A stretch of 64,000 bases of DNA from Scatosoma sp045643825 (GTDB lineage: Bacteria > Bacillota > Clostridia > Christensenellales > Borkfalkiaceae). The notes under the pieces are model-generated. The model made no database searches. It was not told the DNA's origin and saw nothing but the letters and a program-made list of their open reading frames with translations. The position numbers were made by a program, and so were the translations under genes. This document shows, piece after piece, positions 15,303-23,601 of the stretch (position 1 is its first letter; each line of letters opens with the position of its first letter). The DNA lies in contig JAZRFV010000022.1 in the NCBI GenBank assembly GCA_045643825.1, positions 12,455-76,454 on the forward strand. The letters are read 5' to 3'.

Positions 15303-17312
15303 ATGGATGCACAAAAAACAACCATCAACGCATTGAGAATTTTGTCCGCGGAAGCGATTGAAAAAGCAAAGTCCGGTCACCCCGGTTTGCCTATGGGTTG
15401 CGCGCCTATCGGCTACACCCTTTTCCAATACTTCCTCAAATTCAGCCCTGAAAATCTTTCTTGGAATAACCGTGATAGATTTATCCTCTCGGCAGGTCAC
15501 GGCTCTATGCTCAATTATGCACTTTTCCACCTTTACGGGATGGGAATCAGCATGGAAGATTTGAAGGAGTTCCGTCAATTCGGTTCGAAAACCCCCGGCC
15601 ACCCCGAATACGGCCATACGGCTGGTGTAGAAACCACCACGGGCCCCTTGGGACAAGGCATCGCCAACGGTGTTGGTATGGCACTTGCAGAAGCGCACCT
15701 TGCGGCAAAATATAACCGCCCTGGGTATAAGGTAGTTGACCATTACACCTACGTACTTTGTGGTGACGGTTGTTTGGAGGAAGGTATTTCCTACGAGGCT
15801 TGCTCGTTTGCAGGTACGCACGCCCTCGGCAAGCTCATCCTTATCTACGACGATAACGATATCACCATCGAAGGCAACACCGACGTTACCTTTAAGGAAA
15901 ACGTAGGGGCTCGCTTTGCGGCACAAAACTGGCAGGTGCTTCACGTGGATTTGACCGGCTCGTCGAACAGCGACGTCGTTGCGCTCTCCAAGGCTTTGGA
16001 AGCGGCAAAGGCTCGTACCGATAAGCCCTCTATCGTGATTTGCAGAACGAACATCGGCTACGGCTCCCCCTTGCAGGATACGGCAAAATGCCACGGCGCA
16101 CCTCTTGGCGCGGCAAACCTTCAAAAGGCAAAAGAAAAACTCGGTTGGGAATATGCTCCCTTCGAATGCCCTGAAGAAGTGTACGCGCATTGTAAATTAG
16201 CGGCGCAGGCTGGCGCTTTGGCGGAAACGCAATGGAACAAAATGTTTGCCGAATACGAGGCAACCTATCCCGAGCTTGCGGCAGAATACAAAGCAGTTAT
16301 GTCGGGTGAAATGCCCAACCTTGAAGAAATCGACGGTTTGTACGATTTCGCAAAACCTATGGCAACCCGTCAAACCTCCGCGCAGGTACTCAACAAGGTA
16401 GCGGCGGTTATCCCTCAACTTATGGGTGGTTCGGCTGACCTTGGTCCTTCCAACCTTTCCGACATGAAAAATACTGCGGAAATCACCTACGGAGAATTCT
16501 CCGCAAACAATTTCGCAGGTAGAAATATTCACTTTGGTATCCGTGAACATGCAATGGGCGCAATCGCAAACGGTATGCAGCTCCACGGCGGTATCCATGC
16601 ATATTGCTCCACCTTCTTCGTATTCACCGATTACTTTAAACCCGCTATGCGTTTGGCGGCGCTGATGAAATTGCCCGTTACCTACATCTTAACGCACGAC
16701 TCGATTGGCGTTGGCGAAGACGGCCCTACCCATCAACCTGTAGAACAGTTAATTATGCTTCGTTCCATACCTGGTATGAAGGTATATCGTCCTGCAGACG
16801 GTAAGGAAACGGCGGCAGCTTGGACCTCGGCATTAAGCGGCAAGGAACCCACCGCGCTCATTCTTACCCGTCAAACCCTTCCCCAATATGAAAACAGCGG
16901 TAAATCTGCCCTTTGCGGTGGTTACGTTTTGGAAGATTGCGAAGGCACGCCCGACGTATTGCTTGTAGCAAGCGGTTCGGAAGTGGAATTTTGCGTAAAG
17001 GCAAAAGCCGTCCTTCAAGAAAAGGGTGTCAACGCGCGCGTAGTTTCTATGCCTTGCATGGAAGAATTCGACAAGCAAGCAAAAGACTACAAAGAAAGCG
17101 TATTGCCCAAGACCGTGAAGGCAAGGGTATGTGTAGAGGCAGGCTCGCCTTATAGCTGGTACAAATACGCAGGCGAATGCGGTGAAATCATCGGCATGAA
17201 CGAGTTCGGTGCTTCCGCCCCTGCAAACGTGCTCTTCCCCCATTTCGGTTTCAGCGTAGAAAACGTTGTAGAAAAGGCGTTGAAGTCCATCGAAACGGTA
17301 AAAGCGGAATAA
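15303..17312 (+). CDS. tkt: Transketolase
   Basis: Thiamine-diphosphate enzyme moving two-carbon units between sugar phosphates in the non-oxidative pentose phosphate pathway. Full-length single chain of 669 residues. N-terminal EKAKSGHPGLPMG (20-32), the ThDP/metal motif GDGCLEEGISYEA near 150 ending in ND, the acid GIREHAMGAIANGM near 405, DSIGVGEDGPTHQP near 465 and a C-terminal LFPHFGFSVENV. No defects. A separate gene, not part of an operon; terminator at 17328. The other non-oxidative branch gene in view is rpe at 56.7 kb. Confidence 0.97.
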   Translation: MDAQKTTINALRILSAEAIEKAKSGHPGLPMGCAPIGYTLFQYFLKFSPENLSWNNRDRFILSAGHGSMLNYALFHLYGMGISMEDLKEFRQFGSKTPGHPEYGHTAGVETTTGPLGQGIANGVGMALAEAHLAAKYNRPGYKVVDHYTYVLCGDGCLEEGISYEACSFAGTHALGKLILIYDDNDITIEGNTDVTFKENVGARFAAQNWQVLHVDLTGSSNSDVVALSKALEAAKARTDKPSIVICRTNIGYGSPLQDTAKCHGAPLGAANLQKAKEKLGWEYAPFECPEEVYAHCKLAAQAGALAETQWNKMFAEYEATYPELAAEYKAVMSGEMPNLEEIDGLYDFAKPMATRQTSAQVLNKVAAVIPQLMGGSADLGPSNLSDMKNTAEITYGEFSANNFAGRNIHFGIREHAMGAIANGMQLHGGIHAYCSTFFVFTDYFKPAMRLAALMKLPVTYILTHDSIGVGEDGPTHQPVEQLIMLRSIPGMKVYRPADGKETAAAWTSALSGKEPTALILTRQTLPQYENSGKSALCGGYVLEDCEGTPDVLLVASGSEVEFCVKAKAVLQEKGVNARVVSMPCMEEFDKQAKDYKESVLPKTVKARVCVEAGSPYSWYKYAGECGEIIGMNEFGASAPANVLFPHFGFSVENVVEKALKSIETVKAE

Positions 17313-17327
17313 TCCATCAATGGAACA

Positions 17328-17368
17328 GCAAAACAGCTCGGGTTATAAAAAACCGAGCTGTTTTTTAT
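17328..17368 (+). terminator. Terminator of transketolase gene
   Basis: AACAGCTCGGGTT-ataaaa-AACCGAGCTGTT followed by TTTTT; 12-bp stem. Confidence 0.9.
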
Positions 17369-17392
17369 TTTTTTCAACAAATTATCACATTC

Positions 17393-17555
17393 CTACAATA
17401 CAGTTTTCGCAAAGGGCTTGTATACTGATGGTGCAACCGAAAGGGTAAAACCTGTCCATTCGGTTCCATTCAACGGAGCCCCCATTCCGTTGACATAGAA
17501 CACCTCCATAATTAAAGCGAACGGCGTAGCCCTTATCGGCTACGCCGTTCCACTT
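17393..17555. other. Structured intergenic region with a possible 38-codon ORF
   Basis: The 289-nt gap between transketolase and the S41 gene holds three hairpins: ACCGAA/TTCGGT (about 17438-17466), CAACGGA/TCCGTTG (about 17470-17492) and a 13-bp stem GAACGGCGTAGCC-cttatc-GGCTACGCCGTTC (about 17519-17550), with no U-run after the last. On the minus strand an ORF at 17393-17509 could encode 38 residues (starts MEVFYVNGMG, ends PFAKTVL) but lacks a ribosome site. I cannot decide between a regulatory RNA, an attenuator remnant and chance. Confidence 0.35.
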
Positions 17556-17601
17556 TAAAATGAAATATTGCCTTTATTTACTTATGCCAATGGTATAAAT
17601 T

Positions 17602-18975
17602 TCATTGCAATAGCACCGCCATTGCATTTGCAATTTCTTCGTCGGTAAAATTGCCGTTTGCGATCGTTTTTGCACCGTCTTCGGGCAAAACACCCCTACC
17701 ATGTATGGACCTACCGCTTGTAGGCCAGCAAATTTCCGCCGTTGTCAGCTTAATCGCATCCAGCTTTATACCCAAATAATAGGTGGTTTGCATAATGCCT
17801 TTTCCGTAGGTTTTGGCAACGCCAGCACGCTCCACCAAGCAAATATTCGAAAAGTTGACCGCACCGTAATCCACCATTGCACCAATCAAACACTCCGACG
17901 CGGATGCCGTGCCCTCGTCCGCAAGCACGTAAATACGGCTGTCGGAAGAAAAATACTCCCCGTATACGTTACGGCTTGCCTTGAAAATTTCTTCGTCGTC
18001 CTTATACTTTGCCACCGCCACAATCGGTTTTTTATCCGTAGCATTTTTACAAAAATACCCTGCGATTTCTTGCATGGTATTGAGGTACCCACCGCCGTTG
18101 TCGCGCAAATCCAAAACGAGGTTTTTCTTCCCATCCGTTTTAAACTGTGCCATTGCCGTCGCAAAGGGTTTTTCCGTCCCCTCACCAAACTGTATTAAAC
18201 GGATATACGCCGTATCCTCGTCCAAGCAAGCAAGCGGATTGCCAACCTCCGTCCACTCGTCCGCATTTTTACCCGTAAAACCGTACGCAGTCGTACTCGT
18301 GCGATAGAAGACGTAATTTTCCACGTACGATTCCCTCGTAATCGGGAAGGTCTTCACCTCATCCCCACGGCGCACGCTTATAAAAAATTGTTCGCCCTCT
18401 GCCATTGTGTTTAAAAAGGTGGAAAAATCCGCAAACACCTCGCTTTCCGTCAGCTCGGTTTCTTTTTTGCCATACGCAAAGAGCTTATCCCCTTCCTGGA
18501 AGCCAGCCTGTGCCGCAGGGGAATTTCCAGCCACGCGCACGACCAACATTTGGTCTTCACCGTTTTCGTCCTTCGTTTGGAAGGACAATCCAATGCCAAT
18601 TCGTTTCCCTGCCAACTCCCCCTGCGCCGCGCGTTGCTCGTCCGCAGTCATATATAAGGAATAGGCGTCTAACAGCTCGTAATTGATACCGTCGAACACA
18701 GCGCCGTAAAACTCCTCATCAGTAACGTCTTGGTAGTAATGCTTTTGAATCGCCCTACGCACCTTCATCAAGGTACGCATTTCACTATCCAAGGAAAACC
18801 ACACCGCAAAGCCGCCTAAAACAAAACACGCCACCGCCATAATAATAGCGGTAACAGCGCGCATCGTTTTGGGCTGTTTCTTTGATTTTGAAGGGGGCAT
18901 GTACGGGTTTACGCCCGTTTTTTCCTCATTTTTCCCTTCTTCCTTCGTAGGAATATCATCAAAAAAATCATCCAT
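17602..18975 (-). CDS. Membrane-anchored S41 (CtpA-type) carboxy-terminal processing protease
   Basis: Signal-anchored serine protease outside the membrane. Residues 1-36 are cytoplasmic and polar, one helix spans 40-61, then a PDZ domain (125-205: GIGLSFQTKDENG ... SPAAQAGFQEGDKLFAYG) and the S41 catalytic domain. Catalytic Ser lies in TASASE (356-361) and the general-base Lys in GKG (391-393); LDLRDNGGGYL at 288-298 is the substrate groove. 457 residues, normal. It precedes nothing on its strand; upstream lies the PucR-type regulator, 47 nt away, possibly co-transcribed. Confidence 0.92.
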   Translation of the reverse strand: MDDFFDDIPTKEEGKNEEKTGVNPYMPPSKSKKQPKTMRAVTAIIMAVACFVLGGFAVWFSLDSEMRTLMKVRRAIQKHYYQDVTDEEFYGAVFDGINYELLDAYSLYMTADEQRAAQGELAGKRIGIGLSFQTKDENGEDQMLVVRVAGNSPAAQAGFQEGDKLFAYGKKETELTESEVFADFSTFLNTMAEGEQFFISVRRGDEVKTFPITRESYVENYVFYRTSTTAYGFTGKNADEWTEVGNPLACLDEDTAYIRLIQFGEGTEKPFATAMAQFKTDGKKNLVLDLRDNGGGYLNTMQEIAGYFCKNATDKKPIVAVAKYKDDEEIFKASRNVYGEYFSSDSRIYVLADEGTASASECLIGAMVDYGAVNFSNICLVERAGVAKTYGKGIMQTTYYLGIKLDAIKLTTAEICWPTSGRSIHGRGVLPEDGAKTIANGNFTDEEIANAMAVLLQ

Positions 18976-19022
18976 CTATATTCACTTTCTCCTAACTTTA
19001 TGTACAGCCGTTCCCCCTGCCG

Positions 19023-20039
19023 TTATTTACGCAACAGCTTATGCAAAATCGTCAACACACGGAAGGAAACCGCGTCGGGGAAGGCGCGGATATTCAAACC
19101 CGTCGCTTTCTCAATCTTATCCAAACGATACAAAAGGGTGTTTCTATGCATGTACAAATTACGAGAGGTTTCGCTGACGTTCAAGCTGCTTTGCAAAAAT
19201 GCCTCCGCAGTATTCAGCATTTCCTCGTCGTCAAAAATTTCCTTGATATTATCATTGGAAAGCTCCGTGAAATATTCCACAAGTTTCCCTTCAGGCACGC
19301 TTTCGAGCATCTTCACAAGGATAAATTCTCTGTACGAATGCACGTTGCCGCTGACGTTGAACACATCCGCATAGCGAAGCGCGTTTTCCGCGCCCGTGTA
19401 CGAAATCGCCGCGTCCTTCAAATCCTTCACAATCGGACCGACACCCGCGCGGGCATCAATACCAAGCTCTTCTTTTAAGGATTGCACCAAGAATTCCGCA
19501 TAATCCACCGTGGAAGGGCCTTCCTCCATATCCGCACCGACAAAACGAAGCAATACACAGGTATCCTCGCCCATTTTCACCGCCGTATCCAGGCTGTTGC
19601 CGCCGTACTGTTCCAAAACCGCCAAGGCTTCCTGCATGTGCTTATCCACGCGAAGGGCAATCACAAAGCACGCCATATCACGCACGGAATATTTCGTCGT
19701 ATATTTATAAACCGCCATCGAGGAGCTTTCCCCCGTCAAAATACGTTTTAACTGCGCCGTTTTCGACAATTCCGTCTCACGTTCGACAAAACTTTCCAAA
19801 TATGCAGGTAAAAGCTGGGCGTAGCGTTTTTCTTCCCCGCCTGCGCCGTTTAATACACCGATATAGCCCACACCTTTGTATAAAAAACGGAAATAGGTGT
19901 ATTGACCGTCCTCCGTCCATGTTTCAAACGGATATTCGCATACGGGAACCCCCTCCAAACGGGAATTTTCCGTATAAAACAACACCTTTAACCCTAATTT
20001 TTGTTCAAGCTCTGCGCCAATTTTTGCCAACTCGGACAT
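19023..20039 (-). CDS. PucR/CdaR-type transcriptional regulator
   Basis: Probable DNA-binding regulator. C-terminal helix-turn-helix of the PucR type: LNVSETSRNLYMHRNTLLYRLDKIEKATGLNIR (about 284-316). The middle (130-260) resembles the CdaR GGDEF-like region and the N-terminus a GAF-like sensor. I start at 20039 because GGAGG stands 7 nt upstream; the longer reading from 20078 begins in the leader. 338 residues. Effector and targets unknown; the divergent membrane-protein gene at 20385 and the S41 gene downstream are candidate targets by position only. Confidence 0.8.
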   Translation of the reverse strand: MSELAKIGAELEQKLGLKVLFYTENSRLEGVPVCEYPFETWTEDGQYTYFRFLYKGVGYIGVLNGAGGEEKRYAQLLPAYLESFVERETELSKTAQLKRILTGESSSMAVYKYTTKYSVRDMACFVIALRVDKHMQEALAVLEQYGGNSLDTAVKMGEDTCVLLRFVGADMEEGPSTVDYAEFLVQSLKEELGIDARAGVGPIVKDLKDAAISYTGAENALRYADVFNVSGNVHSYREFILVKMLESVPEGKLVEYFTELSNDNIKEIFDDEEMLNTAEAFLQSSLNVSETSRNLYMHRNTLLYRLDKIEKATGLNIRAFPDAVSFRVLTILHKLLRK

Positions 20040-20095
20040 CCTAACCCTCCTGCGGTATGCACGCCTCACCGCGCGCATATAATATCCATATTACC

Positions 20096-20124
20096 ATTAT
20101 ACCGTAAACGCGATTTTTTTTCAA
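20096..20124 (-). promoter_or_regulatory. Promoter of the PucR-type gene
   Basis: Minus strand TTGAAA (20119-20124), 17 nt, TATAAT (20096-20101). The divergent 345-nt gap holds this promoter and the one at 20249-20277; I see nothing else in it. Confidence 0.7.
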
Positions 20125-20248
20125 GAGTTTTTCGGGAATTTTCACCATTACGTTACAGAATATTTTCTTTATTTTTGCGCGCGCGTATAAAATGAGTAAA
20201 AAAGCGATTTTTTTCAAAGAAATTTTATAAATAATTTGCATTTAAGTA

Positions 20249-20277
20249 TTGACAAGCAAAATCAAAAGTGTTATAAT
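20249..20277 (+). promoter_or_regulatory. Perfect consensus promoter of the 20385 membrane protein
   Basis: TTGACA (20249-20254), 17 nt, TATAAT (20272-20277), followed by an AT-rich leader of about 100 nt and AGGAG before the ATG. One of the strongest promoters in the window. Confidence 0.9.
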
Positions 20278-20384
20278 ACTGTAAAAGAATTGTCTATATT
20301 TTGCGGTAGAGCATTTTGTTTCGCTTTGAACGGAATTTTCACCTCGAAAATGGACTGTAAAAATAATTTTTCAGGAGTTTTGTT

Positions 20385-21593
20385 ATGAGCAACATGAACC
20401 AAAACGCAGTGGCGACGGAAGAAGCCCCCAAGAAAAACGTTGGCTATCGTCTCTTTGCTGTATTGTTGATTGCTGTTTGTGCTTTGGCATTCGCAGTTCT
20501 TCAATACAACGTACTTTTCTTCTCGGTAGCAGAAGCTAACTTGCTTACCGTTGTAACGGAAGTACTCGGCGGCGCAGCATTCGAAGGCGAAATGATCGCT
20601 ACGATCTATTCCTTCACGATGTACGCATTTATCGCAGGCGTTGCACTCGCGGCTATCTTCGCTTTGATGGCGATTTTCACCGCAAAGAAAGCACCCGCAT
20701 TTGTACGTACCTCCCTTTTCTTCTTGGCTGCTGGCGCTATGTTTAACAGCCTTACCTATTCCGTAGCAGCTGAAGGCGCTATCGAAACGTTCAGCTTGGC
20801 TATCGCAGGCGGCGCTACCTTCCTTTATTTCCTCTTCGCAACGAAGAAGGCTGGTTCGGTTGCTGTTCTTTACTTTGTACAGGCAATCATCTCTACGGTT
20901 GTTGCCGTATTGTTCACGAGCCCTATCGCCGAAGTTATCGGTGAAACCCTTGCGCTTGTTGGTTTCGTTGTATTGACGCTTAACGCAGTAATCTCCGTTG
21001 GTCGCATGACGAGAGCAGGCGGCATCGTATTCGACCTCGTTCGCTACATCGTTGCTTTGCTTATCGCTGTTGTTCTTTTGAAGGTTACCAGCGACATCCT
21101 CGCAATCGTTGCAGCTGCTGCTATCGTGGTTCAAATCATCATCACGATTATCCAGCTTATCGCTTCCAAGACGGTTGACGTTGAAAGCATCCGTGAAGAA
21201 GCTGCTCAAGAAGTTACCAGCACTTTCCACATGGAAGAATTTGTAGAAGCTTATCCTTACGAAGGCGGCCCCGTTGCAGGCGTTATGATGGCAGAAGAAG
21301 TGAACCCTACCTTCCTTCCTCACGAACCCCACGTAACCACCGCTGGCTACGATTTCTACAACTGCAAGAGCTTTGATCCCTTCATCGCTACGTTGGATAT
21401 GGCGGAAAGAAACGAATTCACCGAACTCTTCATCTTGAAATTCAAAGGCACGATGAACGAGCTTCCCGACTACGTTGTAGGCGGCGACAACAAAGAATTC
21501 TTCCGTAAGATCTTCATCTATCTTGGTCAATACCGTGACAGAATGTCCCAGGCATTGCTTATGAAGATGTATCAATTCTCGATGAAAATCTAA
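20385..21593 (+). CDS. Abundant-looking multi-pass membrane protein, unknown family
   Basis: 402 residues: a short cytoplasmic N-terminus, about eight hydrophobic segments between 20 and 265 rich in Ala, Val and Ile, then a soluble C-terminal domain of about 135 residues (HMEEFVEAYPYEG; NPTFLPHEPHVTTAGYDFYNCKSFDPFIATLDMAERNEFTELFILKF). I recognise no family. Codons here favour GCT/GCA for Ala and TTG/CTT for Leu more than neighbouring genes, and the promoter is perfect consensus, which together suggest high expression. The C-terminal domain may bind something cytoplasmic; no catalytic motif is visible. Own terminator. Confidence 0.75.
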   Translation: MSNMNQNAVATEEAPKKNVGYRLFAVLLIAVCALAFAVLQYNVLFFSVAEANLLTVVTEVLGGAAFEGEMIATIYSFTMYAFIAGVALAAIFALMAIFTAKKAPAFVRTSLFFLAAGAMFNSLTYSVAAEGAIETFSLAIAGGATFLYFLFATKKAGSVAVLYFVQAIISTVVAVLFTSPIAEVIGETLALVGFVVLTLNAVISVGRMTRAGGIVFDLVRYIVALLIAVVLLKVTSDILAIVAAAAIVVQIIITIIQLIASKTVDVESIREEAAQEVTSTFHMEEFVEAYPYEGGPVAGVMMAEEVNPTFLPHEPHVTTAGYDFYNCKSFDPFIATLDMAERNEFTELFILKFKGTMNELPDYVVGGDNKEFFRKIFIYLGQYRDRMSQALLMKMYQFSMKI

Positions 21594-21613
21594 ATAACAA
21601 ACTACCTTAAATA

Positions 21614-21645
21614 CAGCGAGCCGACCAATTAGGTCGGCTCGTATT
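21614..21645 (+). terminator. Terminator of the 20385 gene
   Basis: GCGAGCCGACC-aatta-GGTCGGCTCG then TATTTTATT. Confidence 0.85.
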
Positions 21646-21693
21646 TTATTCTATTTTTCCGCAAATCTCCACCTGCTATATTTTGTAAAAGTA

Positions 21694-21726
21694 AAAGCCA
21701 ACCGTTTAGGTTGGCTCTCTTTTTTA
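21694..21726. terminator. Bidirectional terminator of the sigma cluster
   Basis: AAAAGCCAACC-gttta-GGTTGGCT with CTCTTTTTT on the plus strand and TTTTAC on the minus strand; it abuts the stop of the last anti-sigma gene. Confidence 0.75.
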
Positions 21727-22092
21727 CAGTTTTATTTTTGCGACAATACCGTCCGCTTCTGCAAAGATTTGCCCTTCGCAAAGGGAATTTACAAGGAACA
21801 ATCCCCTACCGCCTTCCGCGTATAACCCCGAACAAACAATGGTTTCAGGCAACTCGAAAAAACGATCGGACAAGGCTTTTAAAGAAATCACTCCTTCCAT
21901 AAGTTTCACAAAAAGCCCTGCCTTTCCGTCCGTATACTTTAACACGTTTCCCACAAGCTCACACGCAATCAGCTTGCAATCAAACACCTTTTCCCGTTCT
22001 ACCTTCCACGCCGTAAGAACTTCGCAAAGCCCCTCCAACGCCGTTTGCAAGGAGGCGTAGTCGGTTACTTCAAATACCTTGATATTTTCCAT
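21724..22092 (-). CDS. RsbW/SpoIIAB-like anti-sigma ATPase (distal copy)
   Basis: 122 residues from 22092, where GGAGGGG stands just upstream; a GTG at 22110 overlapping the sigma stop is the alternative. GHKL ATPase features: N-box KLIACELVGNVLKY (ELxxN, Mg2+/ATP) and a G-box GGRGLFLVNSLCE. The first G-box (DxGxG in classic RsbW) is replaced by ELPETIV, so ATP binding may be altered. Encoded right after the sigma gene, unlike the usual AA-AB-AC order where the anti-sigma factor precedes sigma. Likely binds the sigma factor or the RsbV-type protein. Confidence 0.75.
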   Translation of the reverse strand: MENIKVFEVTDYASLQTALEGLCEVLTAWKVEREKVFDCKLIACELVGNVLKYTDGKAGLFVKLMEGVISLKALSDRFFELPETIVCSGLYAEGGRGLFLVNSLCEGQIFAEADGIVAKIKL

Positions 22093-22106
22093 AATCCCCT
22101 CCGCGC

Positions 22107-22841
22107 TCACATAGTATCTTGAAGTTTTTCTTTTAGCTTCAGTAGGAGCTTTCGTTCCATACGGGAAACAAACATTTGCGATACGCCCAAACGTTTTGAG
22201 GTTTCGCTTTGCGACAGCTCGTCAATGTAACGATATTTGATAAGGGCTTTTTCCGTATCGGTAAAATCCTGCATCGCAGCACGAAGGGTTTCCTTCATTT
22301 CAAAGCTTTCGTAATGGTTATCCTCGCTGGCGAGAATGGTGTACAACGATTTTTTCTCGTTTTCCTCGTCACCTGCCATCCCGTCAAGGGAAATCGTCCC
22401 CCCGACTTCGAGCGCCTCAACAACCTCTTCCTCCGAAAGCCCCATCGTTTTCGCAATCACCTTAACGCTGGGCTTTACCCCGTTTTCCGTTTCGTATTTT
22501 GCGGAAAACATCTTGATTGCCGCGCCCATTTCACTCAAACGCCTCGGCACCTTTACCATACGGGACTTATCACGGAAATAATTCTTGATTTCCCCCGCAA
22601 TGGTGGGCGTTATAAAGGTGGTAAACTGCAACCCCATATCGGGATCGAAACGGTCAATACCGCGCAAAAGCGCAAACGCGGCGACCTGCTTCAAGTCGTC
22701 GTATTCCACCCCACGTCCCACAAATTTCTTCGCGAGGATATCGGCTATGTAGAGATATTGTTCGGCAATTTGGTTTCGCAACGCAATGTCACCGCTCTCT
22801 TTGTACTGTCTAAACAGCTCGTTTACCTTTTCCTCTGCCAT
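22107..22841 (-). CDS. Alternative sigma factor of the SigB/SigF/SigG family
   Basis: RNA polymerase sigma factor, 244 residues. Region 2 (about 25-100) contains LYIADILAKKFVGRGVEYDDLKQVAAFALLRGIDRFDP and FTTFITPTIAGEIKNYFRDKSRMVKVPRRL; region 3 follows (103-150); region 4 ends with LSQSETSKRLGVSQMFVSRMERKLLLKL, the helix-turn-helix for the -35 site. It is flanked by RsbV/RsbW-like genes, so it is controlled by partner switching. Whether it acts in general stress or early sporulation is not decidable from this window. Confidence 0.92.
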   Translation of the reverse strand: MAEEKVNELFRQYKESGDIALRNQIAEQYLYIADILAKKFVGRGVEYDDLKQVAAFALLRGIDRFDPDMGLQFTTFITPTIAGEIKNYFRDKSRMVKVPRRLSEMGAAIKMFSAKYETENGVKPSVKVIAKTMGLSEEEVVEALEVGGTISLDGMAGDEENEKKSLYTILASEDNHYESFEMKETLRAAMQDFTDTEKALIKYRYIDELSQSETSKRLGVSQMFVSRMERKLLLKLKEKLQDTM

Positions 22842-22843
22842 GC

Positions 22844-23200
22844 TTAACCTTCAAAATGAATTCCGCGTACCTCGCCGTTTTCGTCCGTATCCCATTCCAC
22901 GTCGCCAAGAAGCGCGGTAAGTAATGCGCGAGAAATTTCATCCTCCGCAGAATTTTGCTTTTCGCCGTTCTTTTCAACGCCCGTCACTTGACAGCCAAGC
23001 GCCTCACCTACGGTAAAATCGATAGTCGCCGTGGTAAAACCGCCTCTCTTCAACAAAAGAAGGCTTTCCGTGACACACACCTTAAAATCTTCGGCAAAAT
23101 CCACGTCAAAACCAACGAGGGAGCAAAGCCCACCCGTCGTCAAACGCACCGTCGTTAAATATTCCCCCGTCAAGGGTAAGGTTACAGAAAATTTTTCCAT
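22844..23200 (-). CDS. Degenerate RsbW/RsbT-like protein between RsbV and sigma
   Basis: 118 residues from ATG 23200. The N-terminal half looks like an anti-sigma kinase (VRLTTGGLCSLVGFDVDFAEDFKVCVTESLLLLKRGGF), but at the N-box the SEAxxN pattern has become TESLLLL, with no Mg2+-binding Asn, and no G-boxes follow. The C-terminal half is acidic. It sits exactly where spoIIAB/rsbW stands in the classic operon. It may therefore be a non-catalytic binding partner. Family placement is by weak resemblance plus position. Confidence 0.65.
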   Translation of the reverse strand: MEKFSVTLPLTGEYLTTVRLTTGGLCSLVGFDVDFAEDFKVCVTESLLLLKRGGFTTATIDFTVGEALGCQVTGVEKNGEKQNSAEDEISRALLTALLGDVEWDTDENGEVRGIHFEG

Positions 23201-23201
23201 A

Positions 23202-23510
23202 TTATGCAATCTCCATAATCTTATCCAACGAGCAAATCAAGAACAATTTCTTGATTTTTTGCTGTAAATTGACAATACGCACGGTATGGCCGTCCGTTTT
23301 AAGATTTTTCAAAATCTTCACAAACGTACCAAGCGTCGTGCTGTCGATAAAGTTCAGCTCCGCACAATCAAACGTGATATCCGCAGGATTGATTTGGTAT
23401 GCGGAAATGGTTTCCGTGTAGAATGCCTCCGCATTGCCAAGGTCGATATCCCCCGAAAGGGCAATCGTCAAAACACCGTTTTCCGTGCCGAGTACCTTTA
23501 CTTGTTCCAT
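23202..23510 (-). CDS. STAS-domain anti-anti-sigma factor (RsbV/SpoIIAA type)
   Basis: 102 residues from ATG 23510 with GGAGG 6 nt upstream. STAS fold: LTIALSGDIDLGNAEAFY near 14-31 and the phosphorylation loop FDCAELNFIDSTTLGTFVKI near 55-74, with Ser in DST as the expected phosphosite. In its unphosphorylated form such a protein binds the anti-sigma kinase and frees sigma. First gene of the four-gene cluster; its stop is 1 nt from the next ATG. Confidence 0.88.
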   Translation of the reverse strand: MEQVKVLGTENGVLTIALSGDIDLGNAEAFYTETISAYQINPADITFDCAELNFIDSTTLGTFVKILKNLKTDGHTVRIVNLQQKIKKLFLICSLDKIMEIA

Positions 23511-23555
23511 AAATTTCCTCCTTACAAGGACGTTTTTATCTTCCTTAATTAATAT

Positions 23556-23582
23556 ATACCGCAAACCTGCCTTTTCTTAAAC
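23556..23582 (-). promoter_or_regulatory. Possible SigB-type promoter of the sigma cluster
   Basis: Minus strand GTTTAA (23577-23582), 15 nt, CGGTAT (23556-23561), resembling GTTTAA-N12/14-GGGTAT of SigB. It overlaps a hairpin ATACCGCAAA...TTTGCGGTAT that may end the upstream permease transcript. Autoregulation is inferred. Confidence 0.35.
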
Positions 23583-23601
23583 AGTTTTGCGGTATTTTCT
23601 T

